From NCBI GenBank assembly GCA_025786725.1, contig JAHLTZ010000012.1:620001-684000 (forward strand): DNA of 64,000 nucleotides. Reading direction: 5' to 3'. Position numbers and translations under genes: made by a program. Each line of letters begins with the position of its first letter. The stretch's first letter is position 1. The stretch is from Syncephalis fuscata (taxonomy: Eukaryota; Zoopagomycota; Zoopagomycetes; Zoopagales; Piptocephalidaceae). The notes below the pieces were generated by a model. That model was given only the letters and a program-made list of their open reading frames with translations. It was not told the origin of the DNA and did not search any database. Of the stretch, positions 40,530-62,949 are shown piece by piece.

Positions 40530-42048
40530 CAGTCTTGATTTCAACCTGCCGGTCTTTACTTCAATCTGCCATCATTTACACGAATAACAGTAATCGTAAT
40601 AATCCAGCACATATGCGATAAAAATAGACATATTCACCTGTATTTTTTGTTACACGGTCTAACTATTTGGTAAAAACAAGTATGTTGTTTGGCTTTGTGA
40701 AAACAATAATGATGTCTTTGCTGTCATTTCTACCGATTCAGTCCTCAATATCTGCATGCATACAGAATAGCACGCAACATTGATGCAAAAACAAGTTAAT
40801 ATGTCAAACTGGTATTTTATACAAGTTTTACTGCCATACATAGGTCAGCCATAATTTTTTAAATTATAAAATGCGTTGATTGGTACATGTATGCATTTCA
40901 TTCGACACTATGCCGATAGTTATGGGGTAGTCATTGTTTCAAATTTACAAGTTCATTGCATTCAGGCATATCATGCTACATTTTGTGCGACCACCATCAT
41001 TCAAATGGCGGCTAATCCAAATTACTTGGGTTTGACTATACAATAAGTACTGTTTGTAGCATGATGCATTACAGCATTTTGAGCAATGGAACATTCCAAC
41101 AAGTCATTTTCATCATCAATTTCAGCTGTAAACTAGATTGCATTGGATAAATTACACGCAATACAATATGCAGACACTAGATTAGACACAATAAAAGCTT
41201 TGGCCAATTACCAGCCATTTCGAGTGCATAGTGGCTGTGGATCGTATACTAACCGGTAACTATCCAAAGCCTAAGTGCTGCCCACATTTCTGAAACCACT
41301 TCTGACAAGTTAAGCAAGATAGAACATAGAAAAACAATTGGCAGCTCAAAGGCCTACTGGTTTAGCTTATAGCAAGTCATTATCGCCATACCATGTTAGA
41401 CTGAGTTTACCAACGACCCAACTATTGATGATGCAGCTAGAACGATAGCACTAAACGAAAGTAACGCATGAAAACAAAAAACATTATGCATAGCATTTAA
41501 TAAAACTGCAAAATACACACATGCTGTTATGTTTGGATTGTATAAGGGGTAATTGAGGAAATGATGAACGAATGAGAAGAAATCAGACAATAGCGTCAGA
41601 TATTGTCAGCAAGTGTTTAATGCACTCGACAATAAAAATGGTAAAATTTTGTTACGATGCCGAATTACAGTATTATGATTACGTAGCTATCTATCATGCG
41701 ATTGATTCATAATGCCCACCATGTAATCGAACAGCTGCTAACGATAATATGTGAATATCCACAACAACAATATATTAAATACTAGTACTAACAATCATAA
41801 ACAAACAGCTATCCAAAAACATAGCTAGTAAATACTTGTTGTTTACTGACATATGATCAACCATATGAACAAGGCTCAAATTCCATTAACAATAGCATTT
41901 ACTATAAATACTTGCTTTATTGGAATTATAATAAACATATCTACATCTTTGGTTATATATTATTTTCTCTGCTTTAGTTACAAATGATATTTAGCTGCTA
42001 AAGGCTTAACTCTGGTAATTGATAATTAAAAGGATAATTATTTATTGT
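40530..42048. other. Spacer of duplicated unit 2, no gene recognised
   Basis: Near-identical partner of 35540-37047, with scattered single-base changes and one-base indels. As in the first copy, only short overlapping frames are present. Confidence 0.4.
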
Positions 42049-42219
42049 TATTTTATAATAGTATCATATTCATGTTATACTAGATAAGCGATTAATTAGT
42101 AGCCACTAATGCTTAGGTGATAGAAGTAAATGTAAACAAGACAGCAGCCATTAAGTTGCTAGTTATCAGTGTGCCATAAGTAACTGCAATAGTTTAATTG
42201 CATTTTTTAATTACATGCA

Positions 42220-42469
42220 ATGTCTAACAAACTATTTGAAAAAGCTATGTTTACCAGTATCGAAGAACTGAGGGTTGCCATTGATGAGTCTAGAATTTTT
42301 GGTAATTGTAAATGGTGTTGCTACATTCTTAAATATAAAACCAAAAGATGTACAATTAAAAGCATTAAGTACAGGTTTAATTATTCAATATGCACTAGCA
42401 ATTGTAATAGCTCAACAGATGTTATTATTTCTTATTGCAAAGCTTAGTTTGTTTTTGATTCAATAGAAA
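42220..42469 (+). other. Short possible gene remnant of unknown kind
   Basis: Two overlapping frames look like one short protein broken by a base change. The first begins MSNKLFEKAMFTSIEELRV. The second continues hydrophobic from GVATFLNIKPKDVQ to a stop near 42466. I recognise no family. It lies between the end of the tandem duplication and ATG7 and may be a relic. Confidence 0.25.
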
Positions 42470-42872
42470 AAATGACATTGCCACAACAGCAGTGATAAAA
42501 TGATGTAACTTTAACCAAGTAACTAAAAAAGAAAAGAAAGAAGTAGTGGCTTATTCAGATGTTTTAATATCAACTTAATAAAATATTTTATCTTTATTAT
42601 CATTCACCACTCATCAGCATCGTGTTCAATAAATAATGCGTATTTTAATTGCGCAAAACATTATCAAATAAACTTAAGACCAAACACACTAAATTATTAA
42701 TAAATTATTTATAAAAACAAATTATACAATACTAGAATGTTCAGATAGTAGAATATATATGTTTATCATTGCTGATCATTGTATTCAATGGGCGTATCCG
42801 CGTGACCGTTTAAATGAGCACACGTCACCGCAACTGGCAATGCGTGCAACTTTCATTTCTCATCTCAACACT

Positions 42873-45529
42873 ATGGAGTCGTCGTCAGTACTTCAATTTG
42901 AACCATTCAAGAGTGCGGTGGACCCTACGTTCTGGCATCAGCTTGGCAAAAAAAAACTTGATCTATACCAGCTGGATCAGTCAGAACGGCCTATTTATGG
43001 TCATTATACTACGGCCACTCGGGCAAAAAAGTCGGCCGAGCGTGATTTGGCTGCACCAGCTCAATTGACTGTAGATGGAGAGGCATTCGAAGAAGTAAAA
43101 CCTTCTGGGTAAATATTACTGTTTGTATAGTATATAGATGGTCTGATATCTAAGTATCTAACTAGACGAACCAACACGGTCATTGTTGAGGGTGCACTGC
43201 TGAACACCAATACCATTGAAGAGTTCAAAACTATTGACAAGCAAGCCCTTCTTAAGAAAACTAGTGACAAGGTAATATTAATGCTTTATTGCTAATTATA
43301 TAGCCTAAATAACCGTATGTATATATTCGGCTGTTTAGATTGTGGCAGCTATTGAAAGTGGTGAAGCATGGCAACATCCAAAGCTACTCTGTAATTTCAT
43401 TGCATTAGCATTTTCAGATTTGAAAAAGCATAGATATACTTATTGGTTTGGATTTCCTGCACTTGTGGCAGCACAGCCAGCACAAATCAATTCATGGTCT
43501 CGTATTAACACCGCATGGTCTAGTCAAAAGGTAGTATAATTATATGCAATTATTAGCATTAACCAACTAGAATCGATAGATTGTGGCATTTCAAAAGAGC
43601 ATGGAAGATTACAATCAGAGACATGCAGGACAAATACCGCCATTTTTTGGTATTATTGAAAGTGACAATGAAGATAGTGTTGCTATTATGAGCTTAAAGA
43701 CGTTTGTCAACATCAAGACACGATAAAGTAAGTATATAGTATAGTATTGTTTAATGTTATCTAATAGTCCATCTATTAGTTAATTATTGGATTTACTGAT
43801 CCTAGCGGATTAGAGGGACATCCTGGATGGCCACTACGAAATTTGGTTGCTTTATTAGCTCGTCACTTTAGTAGAAACACTATTCGAGTGCTTTGTTACA
43901 GGGATGCGATTGGAGCAACTGAACAAGATACATTTAGTGCATTGGCTAACATAGCATTTACATCAACTGCTAGTGGTAACTTGATAGAATTAGATTGATA
44001 GTAGCTCATTTGTTTTAATAGGCCAAGACTACAAGGTAGTTGGTTGGGAAAAGAACATTCACGGCAAATTGGCACCCGTGTAGCTGATTTAGGTAGTATG
44101 ATGGATCCAAGAAGGTACTTTTCATAACAACCGTTTTTATTTATTAGTTAATGGTTATTGTAGATTGGCTGATACGGCCATTGATCTTAATTTGAAATTG
44201 ATGAGATGGAGATTGGCCACTACACTTCAGCTTGAAAAGGTGGCCTCCACCCGTTGTTTATTACTAGGTGCTGGTACGCTTGGATGTTATGTTGCACGCT
44301 GTTTATTGGTAGATAGTATTTATTACAAGTAGTTTACTGTCTAATGCTATAATCGAATAGGGATGGGGCGTTCGTCATATTACATTTGTTGATAGTGCTA
44401 CCGTTTCATTTTCCAATCCAGTACGACAGCCATTATTCAATTACGAAGATTGTTTGGATGGTGGACAACCCAAAGCTCAATGTGCAGCACATAATCTTTC
44501 CAAGGTCTATCCCGGCGTGGTATGTATATTATAATGAGTTTAATAGATGTTGCTAATCAGTAGTGTTCATGAATAGATAACTGCCGGCCATAGTATCCGT
44601 ATTCCAATGCCTGGTCATACAGTTACCAACGATCAACAAACACAAGATGATATTAAAGCGCTTATTAATCTTATCGATGAACATGATGCTATTTTTCTTT
44701 TAATGGATAGCCGTGAAAGCCGATGGTTGCCAACACTATTAGGCGCCCAGCATGGCAAGGTAATATGGGCCAAACATTGATATCGGTAATAGCTAACTGA
44801 TTCGATAGATTGTTATTAATGCCGCTTTAGGATTTGACACATTTTTGGTGATGCGTCATGGTATACCTATTGATGGAGCAGATGCACCTATTGGCTGTTA
44901 CTATTGTAACGATGTAGTGGCACCGGCCGATGTAAGTTATATACAGTATGCAAAAGACTAACCAGCTAACAGTATATTAGTCGTTAAAGGACCGGTCTCT
45001 CGACCAGCAGTGTACGGTTACACGCCCTGGATTAGCGGCCATTGCATCAGCTATGGCAGTGGAGCTGCTTGTATCTATACTGCATCACCCATCAGGGCAA
45101 GTATAAAGCAAATAGCTATTATAACCATAGCCAATTAACTCGTCAATCTTAGGGCAAATGCTCCACCTGCCACTGAAGATGCACCAGAACCACATGATAC
45201 TGAACGACCATTAGGCGTTATTCCACATCAAATACGTGGACATTTAGCCAGTTATCGTAATATATTGGTAAATGGACCAGCCTATAATCGCTGTATTGCC
45301 TGTTCTTCACAAGTAAGCACTATCAAATGTTAATAATAATAACTGTGTATTTACTTGTTTTAATTAGATACGACAAGCGTATAAAGAAGATGGCTACGCC
45401 TTCCTTAAACAAGCCTTTAACGATCCAAAAACACTTGAGCGTCTTAGTGGTTTAGAAGAGCTATTAAACGAGGACCCACAAGTAGACTGGGATCTAGGCT
45501 CTGACGGCGACGATGCTGATGACTTTTAA
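42873..45529 (+). CDS. ATG7: Autophagy E1-like activating enzyme Atg7
   Basis: Atg7 activates Atg8 and Atg12 by ATP-dependent thioester formation. The N-terminal domain begins [15 protein letters not shown], right after the ATG at 42873, and has the YWFGFPALV strand. The adenylation domain shows [20 protein letters not shown] (nucleotide loop GAGTLG), then [36 protein letters not shown] and [15 protein letters not shown]. The Cys pair of the zinc site is seen in [12 protein letters not shown] and later CIACS. The catalytic Cys lies in [16 protein letters not shown]. The acidic C-terminus ends DDADDF. About eleven exons. One base appears missing near 43718, before the GTAAGT donor: the conserved HQDTIK reads in the neighbouring frame. 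Confidence 0.94.
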
Positions 45530-45722
45530 CTTAATGTTGTGACTCTGCATTAATGGTATTAATAGTAAAAGTCATTATTGTTATTGATCTTATTAATAAT
45601 ATAAATATACTGGTCTATCTTTACATTTAATAACATTTTAATTATATTTAAGTTGACATTTATTGGAATTCACTATTTTTACCAGCAATTTACTGTTTTT
45701 TGTTTTATTTATACTATCGACT

Positions 45723-47354
45723 ATGTTCAAATTAATAATAAATAGGTCGACACCACGTTTTATATCATGTTCCATCAAACGACCATTGACTACGATAGAC
45801 CTCCGGAGTGATACTGGTAAGTGTGGCTATACAGTGGTATAGATGGGCTAGATTATGGTATTGATAGTCACTATTCGTGTAATAGTAACAACACCTACAC
45901 CAGCAATGCTTATGGCGGCGCAGGAATGTGCAGTCGGTGATGACGTCTATGAGGAGGACCCAACTGTCATTGCCTTGGAACAGCGTATTGCCGACATGAC
46001 GGGACATGAAGCGGCCTATTCTGTGCTAGCGGTACTATGTCTAACCAGTTAGCATTTCGCACTCATTTAAAGCAACCACCCCATAGTGTGCTATGTGACC
46101 AGCGTGCTCATGTCCATCAATATGAGTGTGGCGGTTTGGCATTTCATTCACAGGCCAACACTATAGCCGTTACACCTAGAAATAACATGCATTTGACGGT
46201 CGATGATATTGAGGCATGTGTTGTAATGGAGGATATACATAATGCACCTACGCGGGTTATTTCACTTGAGAATACACTAGATGGCACAGTAAGTGGAATA
46301 AAGTATTATGATTATTTAAATGTTTATAGTGTCGATTTAGATATTTCCATGGAAAGATTTAAGGTATAATATAGTGTGTCTATACTATTAGTGTTTGTTA
46401 ACAGGCTACGGATTATATTAATATGATTAGAGAAATTAGCAAGCTGGCTCACCACAAATCTATTTTATTACACCTTGGTAAATAATTAATGTAATTTACT
46501 TGATAACGTGTTTACACTTTGAATTATAGATGGTGCCCGCTTATGGAATGCATCTGTTGCTACGGGTATAAGCATGAAGCAGTATGGATCTTTATTTGAT
46601 TCGGTAAGTATTAGAATAGATAGATAGATAGATAGATGGATATGTATATTTATAATTATAATTGTATTAGATATCATTATGTCTTTCAAAAGGTATTTCT
46701 AAAATACACTGCTTAATAACTGTAACTGTTAAAATACTTATTATTCATTTAGGCATGGGATGTCCAATTGGGTCCGTGTTAGTTGGTATGTTACTAGTAA
46801 TTACAATTACATCTATCGATATTAATGATATTTAATATTATTAGGTTCTAAACCATTTATTAAAAAAGCAAGATGGTTTAGAAAGTTATTTGGTGGAGGG
46901 TAGGATGCTATTTATTACAGATAAAACGGTTAATTATGTTGACATAATATATAGTTGGCGTCAAGCCGGTATTCTAGCAAGTATGGGATTAGTGGCACTC
47001 GAGGACTATCCTCAACGTATGGCACAAGATCATTTACACGCAACGCAGCTTGCTAAAGCCTGGAAAGATCAAGGATTTGTTTGCCAGTTACCAGTGCAAA
47101 CGAATATGGTATTTATCAATACGGGTACTTGTTCAGCAACTCAGATAGCCACTCATCTACAACAATGCAATATACGGGTCATGCCATTCAGTGAATCAAT
47201 AATACGAATGGTTGTACATCATCAAATCACCTCAACAGACATTGAACGATTGACAAGTACACTACCACGTGTATTACACGCATCATTAGAACCTTCATTT
47301 GAAACTGAAGCAACCTCAACATCAACCACAACAACAACGTACTATAAAAAGTGA
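45723..47354 (+). CDS. Low-specificity L-threonine aldolase, PLP-dependent
   Basis: Cleaves threonine to glycine and acetaldehyde (Gly1 type). Exon 1 (45723-45816) starts [17 protein letters not shown], a possible mitochondrial leader, and ends with the hallmark IDLRSDT. Exon 2 from 45886 gives [20 protein letters not shown] and [19 protein letters not shown]. Then come [45 protein letters not shown] and [18 protein letters not shown]; the Lys of that motif (about 46689) binds PLP and its codon lies at an exon end. The C-terminal domain begins [10 protein letters not shown], then [17 protein letters not shown] Thr-rich tail ends YYKK. A one-base loss near 46030 separates SVLA from [14 protein letters not shown]. 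About seven exons. Confidence 0.9.
46617..46637. repeat. (GATA)n microsatellite in an intron
   Basis: Five GATA units within an intron of the threonine aldolase gene. Confidence 0.8.
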
Positions 47355-47570
47355 ATCACGTGATTGACAGGCGCTGTTCAAAGCTTCTACTTGTTCGTTT
47401 ACAGATTAGTTGCGTCATCTTTACCTCATTACATTCATAAAAAACTACTGCCTTGCTTCGTCTATTGTACCATTGTCTGTCTTTTATTTATCCTTGTAGT
47501 TAGGCGCTTCATTAAGAGCGCAATTGCGCTATAAAGCGCAGATTATCTGTAACTGAATTGACTTCAAACG

Positions 47571-58411
<10,841 letters not shown>

Positions 58412-58473
58412 ATATAAATATATTTTTGTACATTGAAATAGCGTTTTTCTATTACTATTCATTTTATTACTCA

Positions 58474-59745
58474 ATGTCGTGTCCCATTGGTCCCGCTTTA
58501 CCGCCTCATTTAGCAAAAGCAAAAGCAACTAATGATACGTTGCAAGATCATGATGAGGTTAATAAATTAGAAGAGCCAATTAGTAAAAAGATAGTAGAGA
58601 AAGAGGAGGAAAGAGAAGAGAAGGACGAAGAAGAGGACGACAACGAAGATAGTGCGTCATCTTATGGTCCAAGTCTACCACCCGAGTTACTGGCAAGACG
58701 TCAAACAACAGTAGCTAGAAAAGTAATTGGACCTGCATTACCAAGTACAATTCAAACAAGTAGCTATGAACAGCAAGAAGAAGAAGACGATAGTTTAGGA
58801 CCGATGCCGTTAACCGGCGAAGCAGCAGAAACTATGGTAACGATACTTAGACTACAACTACAAGTAAATAATGTCTATTAAATGATATGTATTAGGCAAA
58901 GATTGAACATCTACAACGTATAGCCGAAATAGAAGCAAGAGCAGCGGGTAAAACTGTAGGAAAGGTAATAAAAATGTATGTTTAATAGATTAATAGATTA
59001 ATAGATTACTATAATTATGGATTATTAGAGTGACGATAATAAAGAAGTGTCATCAAAGCCTACTCGCGGTGAATGGATGCTTGTACCGCCAACAGCAGAC
59101 TTGTCAATGGGTAAATCATTAATAGGAATAGATATACATATAATAATATAAAAGTTAGATCCACTTAAGAAACGGCCAACGGGTTTCCGACAAGTAGAAG
59201 GTCGAGGTTATCGTGGTCCACGCGAAGAACATGACAACTTTCTATGGACTGAATCACCGGCCGATAGGGAAAAGCGACTTATTCGTGAAGTAAGTAGTAA
59301 TGATAAATATACATATATACATATAAATAGATCGATATTAATAAATGTTGTTTATTAGCATGAAGAAAAAGAACATGGACGGCCTTCAACTAGGCGCCCT
59401 GCCCCATCTACTTTTCCAGCAAAGAAATCTTCATCGTCTAATCCAGTGGCAAGTATTAATTCGTATGTCTTATTAATTGTAACACTAACTATTAAAGCAC
59501 AGGTGGCATCTCGTGGTCCATCTTTAATGGAACAGCATTTAGCAACACTACAAGATAAAAAGAAGGATAAGAGTCAAAAACGATCTACTGCAAGTAATAG
59601 CAAGAATGGCGACGATGATGACGAACAAAATTTATCATTTGATCGTGAACGTGATATGGCCGTTCAACGTGTGGATATTAAACGACAGCGTACAATGTTA
59701 CAAAAGGGCAATTTACTAAATGATCGATTCAGTCGTGGAAAATAA
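58474..59745 (+). CDS. GPALPP-motif (DUF3752) nuclear protein
   Basis: Named for repeated GPALPP motifs: IGPALPPHLA at the start, then YGPSLPPELLARR, IGPALPSTI and LGPMPLTGE. Acidic Glu/Asp tracts lie between them. The central exon has TRGEWMLVPPTADL followed by KKRPTGFRQ and DNFLWTESPADREKRL, and the C-terminal DUF3752 region gives RGPSLMEQHLA, FDRERDMAVQRVD and LNDRFSRGK. Six or so exons separated by introns of about 30-70 nt. Family members are nuclear and suspected splicing-associated proteins; biochemical role unknown. The start at 58474 (MSCPIGP) is the first ATG ahead of the first motif. Confidence 0.82.
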
Positions 59746-60087
59746 AGTGATTTTGTAGTATTTGAATTTATTAAGTTCATTTATGCCATCATCATTCTAG
59801 TATGTTGTCTATTTAATAATTAAATTTTGGTTTCATAAAACTGAACAGTTTGTTATTTGTTTTAATTTTTATAACATAACAATGCTGTACCAATTATTCA
59901 ATAAAATAAAAAAGTTTTTGTAAATACAATAATTTATTGAATAAAACGCTTGTTTCAATGTTGGGTTGTAAATTGTAATAAATTGAATACAATAAGAAAA
60001 TAAATGCCACTAATCATTATAGAAATCGTGATAAACTATGCTTATGATCTGGATAAATTAAAATCGACTATAAAAGCATAATAGTCA

Positions 60088-61119
60088 TTACATATCAATA
60101 GGAATTCGTTCACGTAGTGTTTCGCGGAATCGGTCCTCCCAAGGCTTAGGCACCAAAACAATAGGCAGTACCCTGCATAATACACATAGCTGTTAGTTAG
60201 TAATTGGCAACAAATAGTTGGTAAGAGATTACGTACCATGTTGCCACAAGAATAATGCCATTACCACGATCGGCTGTCTTGATAATTGTAAATTGCATTG
60301 CTACAAAGGTAGCGATCATATTGACAAATGGGTAGATCAATGGGACGGTTTTTGAAAGTGCGCCGAGGAAATAAAGCACACCGGTGGCAACATCACCTTC
60401 ATCTTCAAGTTTTTGTAATGTTCTGGGAGGAATATAAATTTCATAGCCCCACCAATAAGTATGGGCTTCGATACTTTCCGGTGGGAGATCATCGTCGTCC
60501 TCTTCGTTAGGGCTGTTGCTGCAGCGACCATTGCGTCCAATACTTTTGGATCGTTCGTCAGCCAGCAAATCGGGCATCGACATACTACGCCAATCGTGTT
60601 GGAACATTTGCTGCATTAGTGACTGGGTCTTGAATGGATTGGGCATGAGTCGTAGAATATCGAGTACAGTAGAAAGCGTGTCTGGCTTTTGTAGACGCTT
60701 TAACGCTTTCTGCTGTGAAAGCATACGTTGCTTGTCATTTTTGCTATGATGGTGACGATGCTTATGTCGTCGGTGGTGTCGATTTTTCGCAGCTTCTTAT
60801 CGCCCGTTTCCTCGGCTACCGAAATTGCTGCGGCCATCAAGGCGCCATCGGTTGGCTTGGTACTGGGCGAGAAGGCAATACGACGACCATCGGCCAATTC
60901 ACCAGCCGTGGCGGCTTGTTCGTTGTTTACGTTTACCGGAGTCGCTGCAATTGCCAAGACTGCATTGGTATTAAGCACGGTACCGTCGCTTAGAGTAGAG
61001 CCGGAGGCGTAAAGCATACTGGCCGACTGCTGGCCAATAATAAGGTCGCGGACGGTGTCGGCCAACTTCTCAGCACGACGCTGTTCAGCACCGGGCATTA
61101 GTTTTTTGAAAAACGACAT
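60088..61119 (-). CDS. Unrecognised membrane-associated protein
   Basis: Starts MSFFKKLMPGAEQRR at 61119, with an amphipathic helix (KLADTVRDLIIG), then an Ala/Thr-rich linker. A His/Arg/Lys-rich stretch reads cleanly (NRHHRRHKHRHHHSKNDK) only after one base is gained in the A-run near 60787, so a homopolymer indel is likely. The second half has LDILRLMPNPFKTQSLMQQM, an acidic loop (EEDDDDLPPE), then YWWGYEIYIPPRTLQKLED. Two membrane-type segments follow: ATGVLYFLGALSKTVPLIYP and FVNMIATFVAMQFTII. The last exon adds VLPIVLVPKPWEDRFRETLR and ends RIPIDM. The intron at 60237-60174 joins TG and G into one Trp codon. It reads as a conserved protein, not a chance frame, but I cannot name the family. 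Confidence 0.65.
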
Positions 61120-62754
61120 GGCAGCTGGACAATATACAGTGCACCTCAAGCAATTGGCAATAGGCTACAGGATGAAGCAAATAAGTTTAGCGTTGGCCAC
61201 ACAGGAGAATACAAATAGATACTAGAATAAGAACAAAGACGGAGTTGAATGCAAGCGTTATATCGAACAACAACAAACTACAAACGTAAAATTAGAAGGC
61301 ATGTTATGAAAAGCCTGATGGCCAAGATAGCATGCCCCAAAACTCGCTTTCCTCGTGTGCATGTCAGCTGATGTGCACCACATTGGATGTAGTAAGAATA
61401 AGGCGAAGTTGTAGCACTGTCATAATTACTCTGAAGGGGAGCATGACTTTGGAATTCCATTCATCTGTAGCCATTATTAGCATCCATACAAATAGTAATC
61501 GTTTTTAACACGGGTGAATCTAATGACGTTTATTTTGCACTGCAATGTTACTGTTAAAATAATGTAATAAAACGCTAAACGATTCATATCCAAAGTCGTA
61601 ATTTTAATTGATTCTAGCCAATTGACAAATTATTCATTAATGACATTGTAATGTAGAACACACGCTTATTGATGTTTACAATGTATTACGCAAAGTCTTG
61701 GCAATAAATCTTGTATATCTTTTACAGTGTTTGTTTTCATCAGCAATAAATGTATGGGCAACTACAATAATAGTTTTATTAGTAATCTAGGCTATTATAG
61801 TTACACTTTGTTTTTGCATTCTATTACTTTGAATAATCCAATATACAGGTAATGCAATGATAATCAATGTTGGATTTATGTTTATCATTTAAATGTTGTT
61901 TGCCTTTTAATTAGTATTAAAAATAAAGTTTATTGCTACAAACATCATAAATAAATAATCAATAATAGGTCATCGCAGTATTTAGTATTGACTTGCTAAT
62001 TAGTAACATACAAATAGCGTAAACGTTACTTCAGAAATGGTTTTGTTTATACTACTGTGTCTTAATCAATTCCTATACATTATTTTCCCCTTGCTCCATC
62101 ATAGCTAGACAATGTCTATTAATAACAACTCATTCGATAGATTGTTTCGGCTTGCTGCTAGTTCGCCTAGACTAATCAACTGCATTTATTATTTTGGTAA
62201 AAATGCTATCAATAGATTAGTAAGAAATTAGCGCATTGTTTAATAAAGCAAATTGCTATAAAGCAGATCAAAAGCATTGTCCGATATTGGCCATAAGAGC
62301 AATTGTACATCCCGACATGTTAACAATGCAGCTACAATACAAAGCTTTATTATATTAAAGAAAGGTTTTGGAGTATTGGCTGGCATTCGTCAATGGTACC
62401 ATTGCGTTATTTTCTGGCGCTTCCATCGCTAAGATTGGCGCATCTATAAATAGTGTTACCTGTGCAGATGGATGTACTCGAGTGTTTGTGGATGATTGAA
62501 GCAATCGTTACTGGAAACGTCCTTTTTTGGAAACTGCAAGGAGTAAGGTAACAAGGATTTTCCCATTGCCTTATTTTCCGTAATAAAAGCCTCATGCCAT
62601 GCCCATATTTTGCCGCCTAAAAGTACATTCTTTCTAGTCCTAACTAAGCTGTGCTCGGTTCTTTCTTTTATTAACCACTTTAACTACTCTACTACTCCAC
62701 TACTCTATTCTGCGGTACTCGTTCCTATTAACTAACTATTCTATTTCCATCACT
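61120..62754. other. Intergenic region, no gene seen
   Basis: About 1.6 kb of AT-rich DNA between the membrane-protein gene and the small secreted protein gene. Short minus-strand frames at 61278-61460 and 62407-62595 have no protein-like features. The last 60 bp hold an ACTACTC-type pyrimidine-rich leader before the next ATG. Confidence 0.4.
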
Positions 62755-62949
62755 ATGAAGGCTGCCTACTCGTTTTCGCTACAACTAATTGGCCTGGTGA
62801 CTTTTGCAATGTTGATTGTCAGCGCTGAAGCCAATCCCTTAAATGCGCAAAACTGGAGTCCTAACCGTGATTTTGCTCAAGAAGCACTTGCTGCCTATCA
62901 AAAGGGCGAGTCCAACAAGCCATTTTCTACCGTACTTCCACCACAGTAA
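62755..62949 (+). CDS. Small secreted protein, 64 residues, unknown
   Basis: Single exon. The first 26 residues form a signal peptide (MKAAYSFSLQLIGLVTFAML, then IVSAEA) with a likely cut before NPLNAQNW. The mature part of about 38 residues is polar, with NRDFAQEALAAYQKGESN and an end of TVLPPQ. It has no Cys and no homology that I recognise. A pyrimidine-rich stretch with ACTACTCTACTACTCC precedes the ATG, as in strongly expressed fungal genes. An intron and further exon downstream cannot be excluded, but the stop at 62947-62949 is clean. Confidence 0.5.
   Translation: MKAAYSFSLQLIGLVTFAMLIVSAEANPLNAQNWSPNRDFAQEALAAYQKGESNKPFSTVLPPQ

Larger units (their letters stand above)
31649..42163. 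repeat. Tandem duplication of a ~5 kb unit carrying a micro-exon gene
   Basis: Unit 1 is about 31649-37047, unit 2 about 37048-42048, and the first ~115 bp start a third time at 42049-42163 before homology stops at GCTAGT. All are in direct orientation. Unit 1 is longer by about 400 bp, explained by the SINE-like insertion at 32575-32974. Identity is uneven by eye. The distal spacers (35540-37047 versus 40530-42048) differ at only about one site per hundred. The 3' flanks (31649-32337 versus 37048-37728) differ by a few percent, and the promoters by perhaps 15 percent. The intron/micro-exon arrays differ far more and are shifted against each other. Confidence 0.92.
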
